This document shows, piece by piece, positions 16,558 to 25,206 of a stretch of 64,000 bases of DNA (the first letter of the stretch is position 1; each line of letters opens with the position of its first letter). The notes under the pieces are model-generated. The model did not search any database. It was not told where the DNA came from and saw only the letters and a program-made list of their open reading frames with translations. The stretch lies in assembly GCA_964640995.1 (NCBI GenBank), contig CAZXJJ010000001.1:372001-436000 (forward strand). Direction: 5' to 3'. A program made the translations under genes and the position numbers. Source of the DNA: JAAYUH01 sp964640995 (lineage in GTDB: Bacteria; Caldisericota; Caldisericia; B22-G15).

Positions 16558-18633
16558 TCAAAACTCCTTTATTCTTAATATCTTTTCATATTTAATTTTA
16601 TCAAAAATTTGTTTAAATTTGAAAAAATTTTTCGTTTTTATCTTTAAAGTTCCATCAGAATAATAAACCTCATCATCATTTTCTTTGAGTTTTAATATTT
16701 CATCTAAATGCTCTTTTTCAATATCTTCAATTATTACATATTTATAATATGGAGGAAATTTTGTCTCTTTTCTTCTTTTTAATTCTTCATTAATAAATAG
16801 ATTTAGATTTTTTTCTTTGAGTGCCTTAAACACAATATTATTTGGAAATCTTGTTTGAAGGTAAACTTTTCCATTTGAAACAAGAGATTCTTCAACAACT
16901 CTTAAGATAAGATAAAAAATATTTTCAAATGAGTCATAATCTGGAAAATTTAACATAAAATCTATATCAAGAAAAATGAAAATGTAATTATTTATTCTCT
17001 TTAAAAGAGGCAAAATTAGATGTGTTCCTATTAAAATATTCCCATTAAAAATAAATTCATTTTCTATTTCTTTTCTTTTCTTTTCACTTCCTTTTGTTAT
17101 CCATTCATCAAGTTGTAAAATTTTTCCTTGAGGAAAAACTTTTTTTAATCTCTCTTTTACTCTTTCAATTCCAGGACTTGAAAATCTCATTGAAAATCCA
17201 CCGCATTGAGGACATATATCAAAAGGTAGTTTTTCATAGCAACAAATTTTGCAGATAAGTTTCCCTTCTTCTTTAAAAAAAGTAAGAGGAATTTTACATT
17301 TAGGACACTTTGCTGTATATCCACATTCATCACAAAAGAGATATTGGAAGTAACCTTTTCTTGGATAAAATATAAAAATTTTCTTGTTTCTATTTTTTAA
17401 AATTAAACTCTTTAAATATGGCGAAATTAACCTTTCTGAATCTCTATAAAGAATTTCTATATTTTTTAAACTAATTTTTTTCTTTATTAAATTAAATTTC
17501 TCTTTTTTTGATGTAATAAGTGCTTCAAAAGATGGATAAAATGAGCCTATTAATAATTTGATGTTTTTTTCTTCAATATAAGTTCTTGCTAATTCTAAAA
17601 TTTTAATTGAAAGCAAATCTTCAAGATTTTTAAATCTCTCTTCATTTTCTATGATTAATAAACTTTCATTTAAAGGCAAAAGAAGAGAAATTGTTGTTCC
17701 ATATAAAACCTTTATTTTCTCTTCATAAATATTTTTTAAAATTCTCTCCCTTTCATTTTTTGTCTCCTCAGCTGTTATTTTTTCTGAAACTTTTTTAATT
17801 TCATCTGGAATAAATTTATAAAACTCTTCGACCTCAACCTTTTCAGGAAAAATAATTTTTATTTTTTCCTTTTTATTAAGATATAATTTTATTAAATCTA
17901 AATAATAATTCCACCTTTCTTTATATGTGAAACCATAAATAAGAGTGTTTTCTTCAATTGAAATTTCTTTTACATTTTCAAACTTAACCTCTTCTCTCTC
18001 AATGCACTCCTTTTTTCTTTCTTTTTGGAACTCATATGTTTTAATAATTATTTTTCTTTTTATCAAATCATTTATAATATTTGATGGAAAAAATTTCTTA
18101 AGAACACTTAATTTCATTTCTCCTTCATTTTCTTGAAGAAAATTAATTAATTCAAATTTTCTTTTTTCCCTAGGAGAAATATGTTTTTCAAATTCTATAT
18201 CAATAAGTTTTATTATTTCTTCACCTTTTTTAGTTTTTCCAAGCGGAAGAATTTTCTTTAAAAAAGTTGAAATGGGAGCAAAATATTTTTCTTTTAATTT
18301 AAATAAAACCTTAATTCCCACTTCATCAACTATTTTATAATCTGAAACTAAATCAATTATCTCTTTTAAGTTCTCTGACTCCCCATCACAAATTTTAATA
18401 ATTATCCCTTTTTTTAATTTATTTCCTTTTCCAAAAGGAACAAAAACTCTTTTTCCAACTTCAACTTTTTCTATGAGTTTTTCAGGAATTTTATATGAAT
18501 AAAGTGGTAAATCTTCTTTTTTTAATGGAACATTTTCAATAAGAACATCTGCGATTTTACTAAAGGAGGGATTTAAAGAGTGGGACAAGATCGAGTTTTT
18601 CCCAAGGATATTCTTCCCATCCAAAATGTCCAT
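16558..18633 (-). CDS. priA: PriA-like primosomal protein with degenerate helicase motifs
   Basis: The up to 691-residue protein keeps the PriA plan. The N-terminal DNA-binding part includes PLYSYKIPEKL and GKRVFVPFG. The zinc-binding insert has CDECGYTAKCPKC, CKICC and CPQCGG pairs, and the C-terminal region is present. The helicase motifs are lost. Walker A, normally GxTGSGKT, reads LIYGFTYKERW. The DEEH box reads IENEER, and the last motif, normally QVAGRAGR, reads RVVEESLVSN. It is therefore probably a non-helicase primosome scaffold, as proposed for mycobacterial PriA. The true start is uncertain: the ATG at 18633 lies 74 bases inside metK, and PriA-like sequence only begins near IADVLIENVPL (about 18555). 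Confidence 0.85.
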   Translation of the reverse strand: MDILDGKNILGKNSILSHSLNPSFSKIADVLIENVPLKKEDLPLYSYKIPEKLIEKVEVGKRVFVPFGKGNKLKKGIIIKICDGESENLKEIIDLVSDYKIVDEVGIKVLFKLKEKYFAPISTFLKKILPLGKTKKGEEIIKLIDIEFEKHISPREKRKFELINFLQENEGEMKLSVLKKFFPSNIINDLIKRKIIIKTYEFQKERKKECIEREEVKFENVKEISIEENTLIYGFTYKERWNYYLDLIKLYLNKKEKIKIIFPEKVEVEEFYKFIPDEIKKVSEKITAEETKNERERILKNIYEEKIKVLYGTTISLLLPLNESLLIIENEERFKNLEDLLSIKILELARTYIEEKNIKLLIGSFYPSFEALITSKKEKFNLIKKKISLKNIEILYRDSERLISPYLKSLILKNRNKKIFIFYPRKGYFQYLFCDECGYTAKCPKCKIPLTFFKEEGKLICKICCYEKLPFDICPQCGGFSMRFSSPGIERVKERLKKVFPQGKILQLDEWITKGSEKKRKEIENEFIFNGNILIGTHLILPLLKRINNYIFIFLDIDFMLNFPDYDSFENIFYLILRVVEESLVSNGKVYLQTRFPNNIVFKALKEKNLNLFINEELKRRKETKFPPYYKYVIIEDIEKEHLDEILKLKENDDEVYYSDGTLKIKTKNFFKFKQIFDKIKYEKILRIKEF

Positions 18634-19723
18634 AACATGCTGTTTTTCTATAAATTGGTTGTCTTAAATTAAGTTTATTTATCATTCCAAGAGGAGTAAA
18701 ATCTATTTTCTCTTCTATAAATTTCTCTAACTTTTCATCATCTATTTTTCCAGTTCCAAATGTATCAACAAAAAGAGCAACTGGCTTTGCTTTACCAATT
18801 GCATAGGCAACCTGAATCTCAACCTTATCTGCAAGACCTGCTGCAACTATATTTTTTGCAACATATCTTGCCATGTATGAAGCACTTCTATCAACTTTTG
18901 TTGGGTCTTTTCCAGAGAAACAACCTCCACCATTTTTTGCCATTCCACCATATGTATCAACAATTGTTTTTCTTCCAGTTAAACCAGTATCTCCTTTTGG
19001 TCCACCTATTACAAATCTTCCTGTTGGATTAATATAATATTCTGTATCTTTAAGCATTTCATTTGGAATTACATGCTTTATTACATTTTCAATGAGGTCT
19101 TCTCTTAATTTTTCAAGAGAGATTTCTGGATCATGTTGAGCAGATAAAACTATTTTTGTAACTCTTTCCGGTCTTCTATCATTATATTCAACAGTTACTT
19201 GAGATTTTCCATCAGGTCTTAAATATGGCAAAATTCCATTTCTTCTTACTTCTGCTAATCTCTTACATAATTTATGAGATAACATTATCGGCATTGGCAT
19301 AAATTCAGGAGTTTCATTTGTTGCATATCCAAACATAATTCCTTGATCTCCTGCTCCCAGAGTTTCCTCCATTTCTCCTTCTTTTGATTCAAGAGCTTTG
19401 TTTACTCCCAGTGCAATATCTGGAGATTGTTCTTTTACAGAAACAATCACTCCAACGCTTTCATAGTTAAAACCATAACCTTCTTTATCATATCCAATAT
19501 CTTTTATTACATTTCTTACAATTTCTTGAAAATCTAATCTTGCTTTTGTTGTAATTTCACCAGCAACATGGACAAGACCTGTTGTTGAAATGACTTCACA
19601 TGCTACTCTTGAAAATGGATCAACCTTTAAGCATTCATCTAAAACAGTATCAGCAATTTGGTCACAAACTTTATCTGGGTGACCTTCTGTTACAGATTCA
19701 GATGTAAAAAGATATTTTCTCAT
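18560..19723 (-). CDS. metK: S-adenosylmethionine synthetase
   Basis: The roughly 387-residue enzyme makes SAM from methionine and ATP. FTSESVTEGHPDKVCDQIAD near the N-terminus, GAGDQGIMFGYA and GGGCFSGKDPTKVDRSASY (P-loop-like) are the family signatures. A frame starting 7 codons earlier exists, but AAGGAGG sits 8 bases upstream of the ATG at 19723 and the protein begins MRKYLFTSE as in homologs, so that start is chosen. It is the first gene after the SAM-I riboswitch. Confidence 0.97.
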   Translation of the reverse strand: MRKYLFTSESVTEGHPDKVCDQIADTVLDECLKVDPFSRVACEVISTTGLVHVAGEITTKARLDFQEIVRNVIKDIGYDKEGYGFNYESVGVIVSVKEQSPDIALGVNKALESKEGEMEETLGAGDQGIMFGYATNETPEFMPMPIMLSHKLCKRLAEVRRNGILPYLRPDGKSQVTVEYNDRRPERVTKIVLSAQHDPEISLEKLREDLIENVIKHVIPNEMLKDTEYYINPTGRFVIGGPKGDTGLTGRKTIVDTYGGMAKNGGGCFSGKDPTKVDRSASYMARYVAKNIVAAGLADKVEIQVAYAIGKAKPVALFVDTFGTGKIDDEKLEKFIEEKIDFTPLGMINKLNLRQPIYRKTACYGHFGWEEYPWEKLDLVPLFKSLL

Positions 19724-19763
19724 AAAAAATACCTCCTTCATCAAGTACTCTGGGAGAAGATAA

Positions 19764-19878
19764 CCTTCTTATCTCCCAGGCAAATATTGAGCCTGCTGGA
19801 TTTGGCACCTTATGCCTTTGAAGTACAGGTTGCCGGGCTTCACAGGGCCAGTTCCCTCCACCTCTCTTGATAAGAAGG
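19764..19878 (-). ncRNA. SAM-I (S-box) riboswitch
   Basis: On the minus strand the leader carries the conserved S-box core: AAGAGAGGTGGAGGGAACTG, then CCCTGTGAAGCCCGGCAACC, then AAGGTGCCAAATCCAGCAG. A perfect 10-bp P1 closes it: CCTTCTTATC (19869-19878) with GATAAGAAGG (19764-19773). The 3' strand of P1 can instead fold into a second hairpin, CTGGGAGA/TCTCCCAG (19750-19779), which excludes P1. No U-run follows that hairpin directly, so the output may be translational rather than a classical terminator. It should repress metK and, through read-through, priA-def-fmt when SAM is high. Confidence 0.95.
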
Positions 19879-20013
19879 CTCTTAAAAAATTATATAGATT
19901 TTCTTTAATTTTTCAACCATATTTACTTATGTGCTTTAGAAAAAAATAAATCTAGAAGTTAAAGTTTTGATAAACTTTTTATAACAATATCTTTTATATT
20001 TTTGCTTAAATTG

Positions 20014-20329
20014 TTAACATAATTTATATCTTCTATTAACCTTATTTTCATAATAATTTTTTAAATCTATTGTTAACTTTTCAATTTCTAAATCTTTTTT
20101 TAAAGAGATAAAATCTAAATCTTCTGATAATCGAGGAAGACCATAACAATGAGATAGTGGATGCTCTACCATGTAAAACTAAATCGTTCCATTTTTTAGT
20201 TGAACAAATAAAATCAAGTGTAATTATTTGAAAATATTCATTTAATAAATTTCTTTTAAAAACTAAATTTTTAGATTTTGATTCATTAATTAATTTTTCA
20301 AGAATATTCTTAGTCTCTTCCATAATCAC
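20014..20329 (-). pseudogene. AbiEii-like nucleotidyltransferase toxin remnant
   Basis: The minus strand starts well (MEETKNILEKLINESKSK, with NEYFQIITLDFI and WNDLVLHGRAST). Near 20150 it must shift one frame to read HCYGLPRLSEDLDFISLKKD. Together this is the F(H)GGT...CYG..R.SEDLDF core of AbiEii/type IV toxins. It then stops about 35 residues later, whereas intact AbiEii proteins are around 250-300 residues. The GGT of the active site also reads GRA. So it is frameshifted, lacks its C-terminal two thirds and has lost its catalytic motif. It follows the AbiEi-like frame by 38 bases. Confidence 0.7.
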
Positions 20330-20367
20330 AAAATATAACTTAAAATTTCTTTCATTTTACTTGAAGT

Positions 20368-20946
20368 TTAAAATTCAACAAATTTTTTCAATTCATCTTT
20401 ATCCTTTTTACTTAATTCATCTAAATTAAATCGTAGTCCATCAAACATCTCTTTATTTAAACTTTCATTTCCCTTAAGATATAAAAAATCAAAAATTGCT
20501 TTAGATTTTTTTGCTTTATAAATCAAAAAATCTCCTTCTTTCAATATCTCATATCCAAAAAAGAGATTTTTATTAATCTTATGATATATAAATGTTCCAA
20601 AATAACTTGAGAAAGAGGACGTTTTTTTAGTGATTATTAATGTTAAATTTACTGTTATTTCAGTTAAAAGATTATTTTCATAAAGAACATATTCTAAAAT
20701 AATATATGATGGTTCATAAAGAATGTTTGCAATAAATTCGATGTAAGAAGATATTTTGTCATTCTTTTCTAATTCTTTAACATAATCTCTTGTTACATAA
20801 AGCCCTTTCTTTAATCTAATTAATTTTCCTGATTTTACATACCTATATACAAAAATTTTTAAATAGTTTGTATCATCTTCAATATTTAATAAATTGTTAA
20901 AAGTAAAATACGGGAAATTTTTAATAGGATTAAATAATTTATTGTT
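20368..20946 (-). pseudogene. AbiEi-like antitoxin frame without start codon
   Basis: About 190 codons are open on the minus strand with no internal stop. They begin NKLFNPIKNFPYFTFNNLL and continue with the winged-helix part YVKSGKLIRLKKGLYVTRDY, then EPSYIILEYVLYENNL. This is the classic AbiEi layout, in which the segment after the winged helix reads PSYISLESAL. No ATG, GTG or TTG with a ribosome site is found at the 5' end, and a TAA lies one codon before the first plausible residue. Either the start has been lost or a rare start is used. It lies directly upstream of the AbiEii remnant, as in type IV systems. Confidence 0.65.
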
Positions 20947-20965
20947 TTATATTCTTTATTTCTAA

Positions 20966-20986
20966 TAGTATACAAATATAGTATAC
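20966..20986 (-). repeat. TAGTATAC direct repeats, possible AbiEi operator
   Basis: Two identical octamers TAGTATAC lie at 20966-20973 and 20979-20986, 13 bases apart, and each contains the palindrome GTATAC. They sit just upstream of the AbiEi-like frame and overlap TATACT-like -10 sequence. AbiEi antitoxins are known to repress their own promoter by binding repeats there, which fits by position only. Confidence 0.45.
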
Positions 20987-21023
20987 CATGAGAAATGATA
21001 TTATTTTTTAAATTTTAAACCGA

Positions 21024-21998
21024 TTAGTAAAAGATTGTGAAAATATTTGATTCTTTTAGTGCTCTTAATTGAGGATTTTTATATGCTTTGCAAAAATTTT
21101 TAAAGGGACAACCATTTTTAAGAGAGATTTGGGTTATTTTTGTAAAAGTGTTATTTTCATCTTTAACTCCATCACATAAAGGACCTGTCTTCAAACAGAT
21201 ACTTCTCCCAAGAGACCAAAATGCTTGATCAAGTTTTTCAATTGATGTTCCTGATAAATTTGAGATTTCCTTAACTGCACTTCCAATTTTTTCTCTTAAA
21301 GACAAATCCAATTTTTGTGATACCCTTTTTCCTGAAATTAACTTATTTTTTATTTTCTCCTCAACCTTAACAAGCCCAACTCTTAAACTTACTCTTTCAA
21401 GGTGATAATCAACAGGAGTCCACAAATTTTCTGGGTCTTTTATCTGCCAAAAACCAACTTTTTTAGCAATATTTATAAATAAATAAGTTTTTTTATTGAG
21501 TGGATCAGAATATGCTTTAAATTTATGAAAAAGAGTTATTAAATCAGGTTTACCCTCTCTTTTAATATATCCCTCAGAAATCTTATGAATTTCAAAAATG
21601 TCACCTTGAAAATCTCTATCAAGAATAAAAGCACAATTTCTTAATAAATAAGCCCTTTCATAATACCTATCTCCTGAGTTATTTAAAATTCTTTTTAAAT
21701 CTTCTCCTTTAATTTTTTTCATTCTTTTTGTGTCAATAAAACTTTTATCTTTTTCAAACTCTTTTTTAAAAGAGAAAAGAAGATAATCCCACCCTTTATA
21801 AAAAATCCCATTAATCTCACCATAAAAATTTTGTGTTTGATGACAAATTGCATCAACATAAAAAAGAAGTGTTAATTTTTCTCTTGCATCTTCTTTATTC
21901 TTTGCTTCTTCAACTCCTGGTAGGAGATTAAAAGAAATATTTATGCTTTTAAAAAATTCACTTAAAGAATTTATCTTTTCAAAATCAATTTCTATCAT
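21024..21998 (-). CDS. Endonuclease III-like (HhH-GPD-type) Fe-S protein, divergent
   Basis: This 324-residue protein is not recognised over its whole length. Its C-terminal half resembles endonuclease III/MutY. PVDYHLERVSLRVGLV (Asp197) matches the VDTHVxRvxnRLGL helix with the catalytic Asp. LDQAFWSLGRSIC then leads into four cysteines spaced C268-X6-C275-X21-C297-X5-C303. In Nth the middle spacing is X2, so the Fe-S loop carries an insertion of about 19 residues. The N-terminal half (FYVDAICHQTQNFYGEI, GWDYLLFSF) is unlike Nth and no clear helix-hairpin-helix is seen. The start overlaps the stop of the PfkB kinase gene by four bases. A base- or nucleoside-processing role is inference. Confidence 0.6.
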   Translation of the reverse strand: MIEIDFEKINSLSEFFKSINISFNLLPGVEEAKNKEDAREKLTLLFYVDAICHQTQNFYGEINGIFYKGWDYLLFSFKKEFEKDKSFIDTKRMKKIKGEDLKRILNNSGDRYYERAYLLRNCAFILDRDFQGDIFEIHKISEGYIKREGKPDLITLFHKFKAYSDPLNKKTYLFINIAKKVGFWQIKDPENLWTPVDYHLERVSLRVGLVKVEEKIKNKLISGKRVSQKLDLSLREKIGSAVKEISNLSGTSIEKLDQAFWSLGRSICLKTGPLCDGVKDENNTFTKITQISLKNGCPFKNFCKAYKNPQLRALKESNIFTIFY

Positions 21999-22852
21999 TT
22001 CAACTCCTCCAATCTTTTTAAAATATCTTCTTTTTTAATTTTAAGAAGTTTATTTATTCCAAAATCTTCAATAACAAAAGAAGAAAGAGTGGCTCCATAT
22101 TTTAATGAAAGAATTGGGTCTTTATAAAGAATGTAAGAAGATAAAAACCCTCCAGCAAATGTTTCACCAGCACCAGTTGGGTCGTTAACTTCTGTTTTAT
22201 AAGCATTTACCTTGAAAATTTTTTCTTTTTCAATAAAAATTGCACCATCTTTTCCAAGAGTTATAACAACCATTTTTTGACAATTTTTAAAAAATTCTAT
22301 TGCATCACAAAAATTATCTTTTAATGAAAGTGAAATTGCCTCTTCTTTATTTAAAAAGAACAAATCAGAATTTAAAAGCATTTTTAAAACATTTTCTCTA
22401 TCACTTTTAACTTTTATCAAATAAGTACCAGTTGAAACAAAACTTCTCTTATTTTTAAAATATTCAATAATCTCCATTTGATTTCTTATGCTTGAAATAA
22501 CACAAACATGAACATATGGAGTTATTGGAAGAGTTTTATAATCAATAATTTCATCGCTCTCTTCAAGATCTTTAAGGTAATGTGCATTTAAATTTTCATC
22601 ATATTTTATATGAAAGTTTAACTTTTTCTCTCTTTTCAAATATCTTAAATCAAAAATTTTTGAAATTTCTCTTATCTCATTTTCATCAATATCTTCTGAT
22701 AAAAATCCAACAGGATAAACTTTTAAACCAACAAGAGATGATGATATTGAAAAATATGCTCCACTTCCTCCAATTGCAACACTCTTTTCTCCTTTGTGAT
22801 TTTCAAGAAAATCCTTAGTAAAAGATCCAAAAACAAGAAGTTCATTTAACAT
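21995..22852 (-). CDS. PfkB-family (ribokinase-like) sugar/nucleoside kinase
   Basis: This 285-residue protein has the PfkB fold signatures: IGGSGAYFSISSSLVGLKVYPVG near residues 27-50 and NDPTGAGETFAGGFLSSY near 222-240. The family's catalytic base is the Asp of GAGD; here that position is Glu (GAGE), which is unusual. Lack of a lid-rich N-terminus and the shorter length suggest a nucleoside or small-sugar kinase rather than phosphofructokinase. It is translationally coupled to the Fe-S protein downstream, so the two probably act on the same kind of compound. Confidence 0.85.
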   Translation of the reverse strand: MLNELLVFGSFTKDFLENHKGEKSVAIGGSGAYFSISSSLVGLKVYPVGFLSEDIDENEIREISKIFDLRYLKREKKLNFHIKYDENLNAHYLKDLEESDEIIDYKTLPITPYVHVCVISSIRNQMEIIEYFKNKRSFVSTGTYLIKVKSDRENVLKMLLNSDLFFLNKEEAISLSLKDNFCDAIEFFKNCQKMVVITLGKDGAIFIEKEKIFKVNAYKTEVNDPTGAGETFAGGFLSSYILYKDPILSLKYGATLSSFVIEDFGINKLLKIKKEDILKRLEELK

Positions 22853-22873
22853 AAAAAAATTTTAGCAAAGAAT

Positions 22874-23500
22874 CTAATCTAAATCAAAAATGTCAAAGAT
22901 AGTAACATCTTCAATTTTTAAATTTCTTATCTTTTTAATAAATATTTTACTATCAGAATATATTCTTAAATTCTTATAAAGTTCCCTTAATGATAAAGTT
23001 TTATTTAAAATTAATTTTTTTCCTCCATCAATCATCTCTTCAAGAAAAATAAAATTTTTAAGTTCAATGTTAATTATTTCCCTCTCCTTCTCTTTTTTAA
23101 TAACAAAATTCTTAAAATCAAAATTTTTAAAAAATTCACCCAATATCTCAATTTCGAAGTGAGTTATGAGTGAAGAAAGAGATTGCGAGTTTAAATTTAC
23201 TTCTTTTATTCTTTTAATAATAAAATCTTTATCAAAACTTTGTTTCAAAGCATTAAACACATTTTCTATTTCAACTTTTTCAGTTAAATAAAAATCAAAT
23301 ATCTCACTCTCACTTGGAATTCCAAGAGGAAGAGCAGGAGAAAAATCTAATTTCGGCTTTGGGTTAAACCCAAAAGAGAAATAAATAGGAATAGAACCTC
23401 TTCTTAGACCCCTTTCAATGTATCTTATGATATCTAAATTAGATAAATAAATAAAAATTCCATCTTTTTTATATTCAACTCTAAATCTTAAATTATTCAT
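22874..23500 (-). CDS. TIGR03936-family radical SAM-linked protein (DUF2344)
   Basis: This 208-residue protein begins FRVEYKKDGIFIYLSNLDI and contains RGLRRGSIPIYFSFGFNPKPKLDFSPALPLGI, the hallmark of the TIGR03936/DUF2344 family. That family is found only as a partner of, or fused to, the TIGR03960 radical SAM protein encoded directly upstream (4-base overlap). The function is not established; in many bacteria the pair lies near rng and rplU, which are not here. Confidence 0.9.
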   Translation of the reverse strand: MNNLRFRVEYKKDGIFIYLSNLDIIRYIERGLRRGSIPIYFSFGFNPKPKLDFSPALPLGIPSESEIFDFYLTEKVEIENVFNALKQSFDKDFIIKRIKEVNLNSQSLSSLITHFEIEILGEFFKNFDFKNFVIKKEKEREIINIELKNFIFLEEMIDGGKKLILNKTLSLRELYKNLRIYSDSKIFIKKIRNLKIEDVTIFDIFDLD

Positions 23501-25206
23501 AAATTAAAGCACACTCCACAGGATGAGCACTTTTCAAAATCCATAAAACATGGTTCTGTTATTTCCCCTCTTTTACTTTTTTCTCTTTCAGAAATCAAAA
23601 AACTCTTCTCAATTCCAATATCAATAAACTCCCAAGGAAGTTCTTCATTTAAGTTAAATCCATTCAAAACTTTATCAACAATTTTAAATTTCTTTCTTTT
23701 TAAAATTTCATTCCAAATTTCAAAGTGAAAACTTTCTCTCCAATTTGAAAATTTCTCACCCATTAAAAATGCTTCATAAATGAGTTCGCTTATCTCTTCA
23801 TCTCCTCTTGAAAGAATTGTTTCAATGAATGACTCTTCCCAACCTCTATAATTTAAATTGATATCCTTTAAACCATTTTTTATAATTTGGATTTTTTTAA
23901 TATATTCATCTTTTGAAATGAACCCCTCCCATTGAAATGGAGTAAATGGCTTTGGAATGAATGGATTTATTGAAACAGAGAGTTTTATTCCCTTGTTTTC
24001 AATTTTTATTTTTTTAATTAGTTCATTTATTCCAATTATGTCCTCGTCATTTTCATAAGGAATTCCAATAAGAAAATAGAGTTTTATTTTTTTATACCCT
24101 CTTTTAACTGCCTCTCTTATTACTTCAAATATCTCTTCGTCTTTGATTGGTTTATTCATAACCTTTCTTATTCTTTCAGTTCCACCTTCTGGTGCAAAAG
24201 TAAGAGTAACTTTTCTTCCAGTTTCAATCAAATCAAGGAGTTTCAGGGAAAAATTATCAATTCTTAATGATGGAAGAGAGATTGTGACTTTTTTATCTTT
24301 CAATTTCTCTTTTAAAAGAATAAGAAGTTCTTCAATTTTTGAATAATCTGTTGTTGAAAGAGAAAGAAGTGATATCTCTTCATAACCTGTGCTATCTATA
24401 GTTTTATCAACAATCTCTAAAATTTTATTTATGCCTTTCTCTCTTCTCGGTCTTTTTTCCATTCCAGAAATACAAAATCTACAACCTCTATCACACCCCC
24501 TAAAAATTTCAATAACTCCTCTATCATGAATAACCTGAATGTATGGAACAAGAGGTCTTTCTGGATAATAAGAGTTTTCAAAATCCTTAACATATCTTTT
24601 CTTAACTTTCCTTTTTCCAAATTTTGGAACAAAAACCCCTTCAATATAATTTATTTTTTCTAAAAATCTCTCTTTATCTGAATCAAAATTGTCTAGTATT
24701 TCATTGACAACCTCTTCGCCTTCACCTATCACAAAAGCATCAAAAAAAGGTGATAAGGGTAAAGGGTTAAGGGTTATTGGTCCACCCCCTAAAACAATTG
24801 GAAAATCACCTCTTTTTTCTCTAAAGATTTCAATTTTTCCGAGTTTTAAAATATTTAAAACATTTGTAAAATCAAGTTGGGATTGTAAACTAAAACCCAA
24901 AATATGGAAATCCTTTATAGGCGTTTTTGTTTCAATAGAAAAAAGAGGAAGATTATTTTCTTTCAAATAGTTTTCAAGATCTGAATTTGGTGAAAAAACT
25001 CTTTCACAATATGAATCATCTCTTTCATTTATAAGGTGATACAAGAGAATTATTGCATAAGAAGACATCCCGACCTCATAAAGGTCGGGATAGATAAGTA
25101 AAAATCTTTTTTTGTTATTAGGGTCTTTAATTACTGAATTCCACTCTTTGCCAAGGTATCTTAATGGCTTTTGAAAATTTAAGAAAACCTCATCCTTTAA
25201 CATCAA
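23497..25206 (-). CDS. TIGR03960-family B12-binding-like radical SAM protein
   Basis: This 569-residue protein has an N-terminal vitamin-B12-binding-like domain (LGGGPITLNPLPLSPFFDAF, GEGEEVVNEIL). A radical SAM core has EIFRGCDRGCRFC (CX3CX2C) near residue 237 and TFAPEGGTERIRKVMNKPI. The short C-terminal cysteine cluster is CFMDFEKCSSCGVC. This matches the TIGR03960 family throughout. It overlaps ribU upstream by 17 bases and the TIGR03936 partner downstream. The reaction is unknown. Confidence 0.93.
   Translation of the reverse strand: MMLKDEVFLNFQKPLRYLGKEWNSVIKDPNNKKRFLLIYPDLYEVGMSSYAIILLYHLINERDDSYCERVFSPNSDLENYLKENNLPLFSIETKTPIKDFHILGFSLQSQLDFTNVLNILKLGKIEIFREKRGDFPIVLGGGPITLNPLPLSPFFDAFVIGEGEEVVNEILDNFDSDKERFLEKINYIEGVFVPKFGKRKVKKRYVKDFENSYYPERPLVPYIQVIHDRGVIEIFRGCDRGCRFCISGMEKRPRREKGINKILEIVDKTIDSTGYEEISLLSLSTTDYSKIEELLILLKEKLKDKKVTISLPSLRIDNFSLKLLDLIETGRKVTLTFAPEGGTERIRKVMNKPIKDEEIFEVIREAVKRGYKKIKLYFLIGIPYENDEDIIGINELIKKIKIENKGIKLSVSINPFIPKPFTPFQWEGFISKDEYIKKIQIIKNGLKDINLNYRGWEESFIETILSRGDEEISELIYEAFLMGEKFSNWRESFHFEIWNEILKRKKFKIVDKVLNGFNLNEELPWEFIDIGIEKSFLISEREKSKRGEITEPCFMDFEKCSSCGVCFNL

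Noticed and set aside
18760..19032. Gln/Leu-rich frames on the strand opposite metK, ftsH, pnp, glnA and others
   Set aside because: They lie entirely inside well-conserved genes and their Gln/Leu/His bias is that of antisense readings of AT-rich coding sequence.
19750..19779. Classical intrinsic terminator for the S-box
   Set aside because: The stem is strong but no U-run follows it directly.
20368..20946. Intact AbiEi gene with normal start
   Set aside because: No ATG, GTG or TTG with a ribosome site occurs at the 5' end and a stop lies one codon upstream of the first plausible residue.
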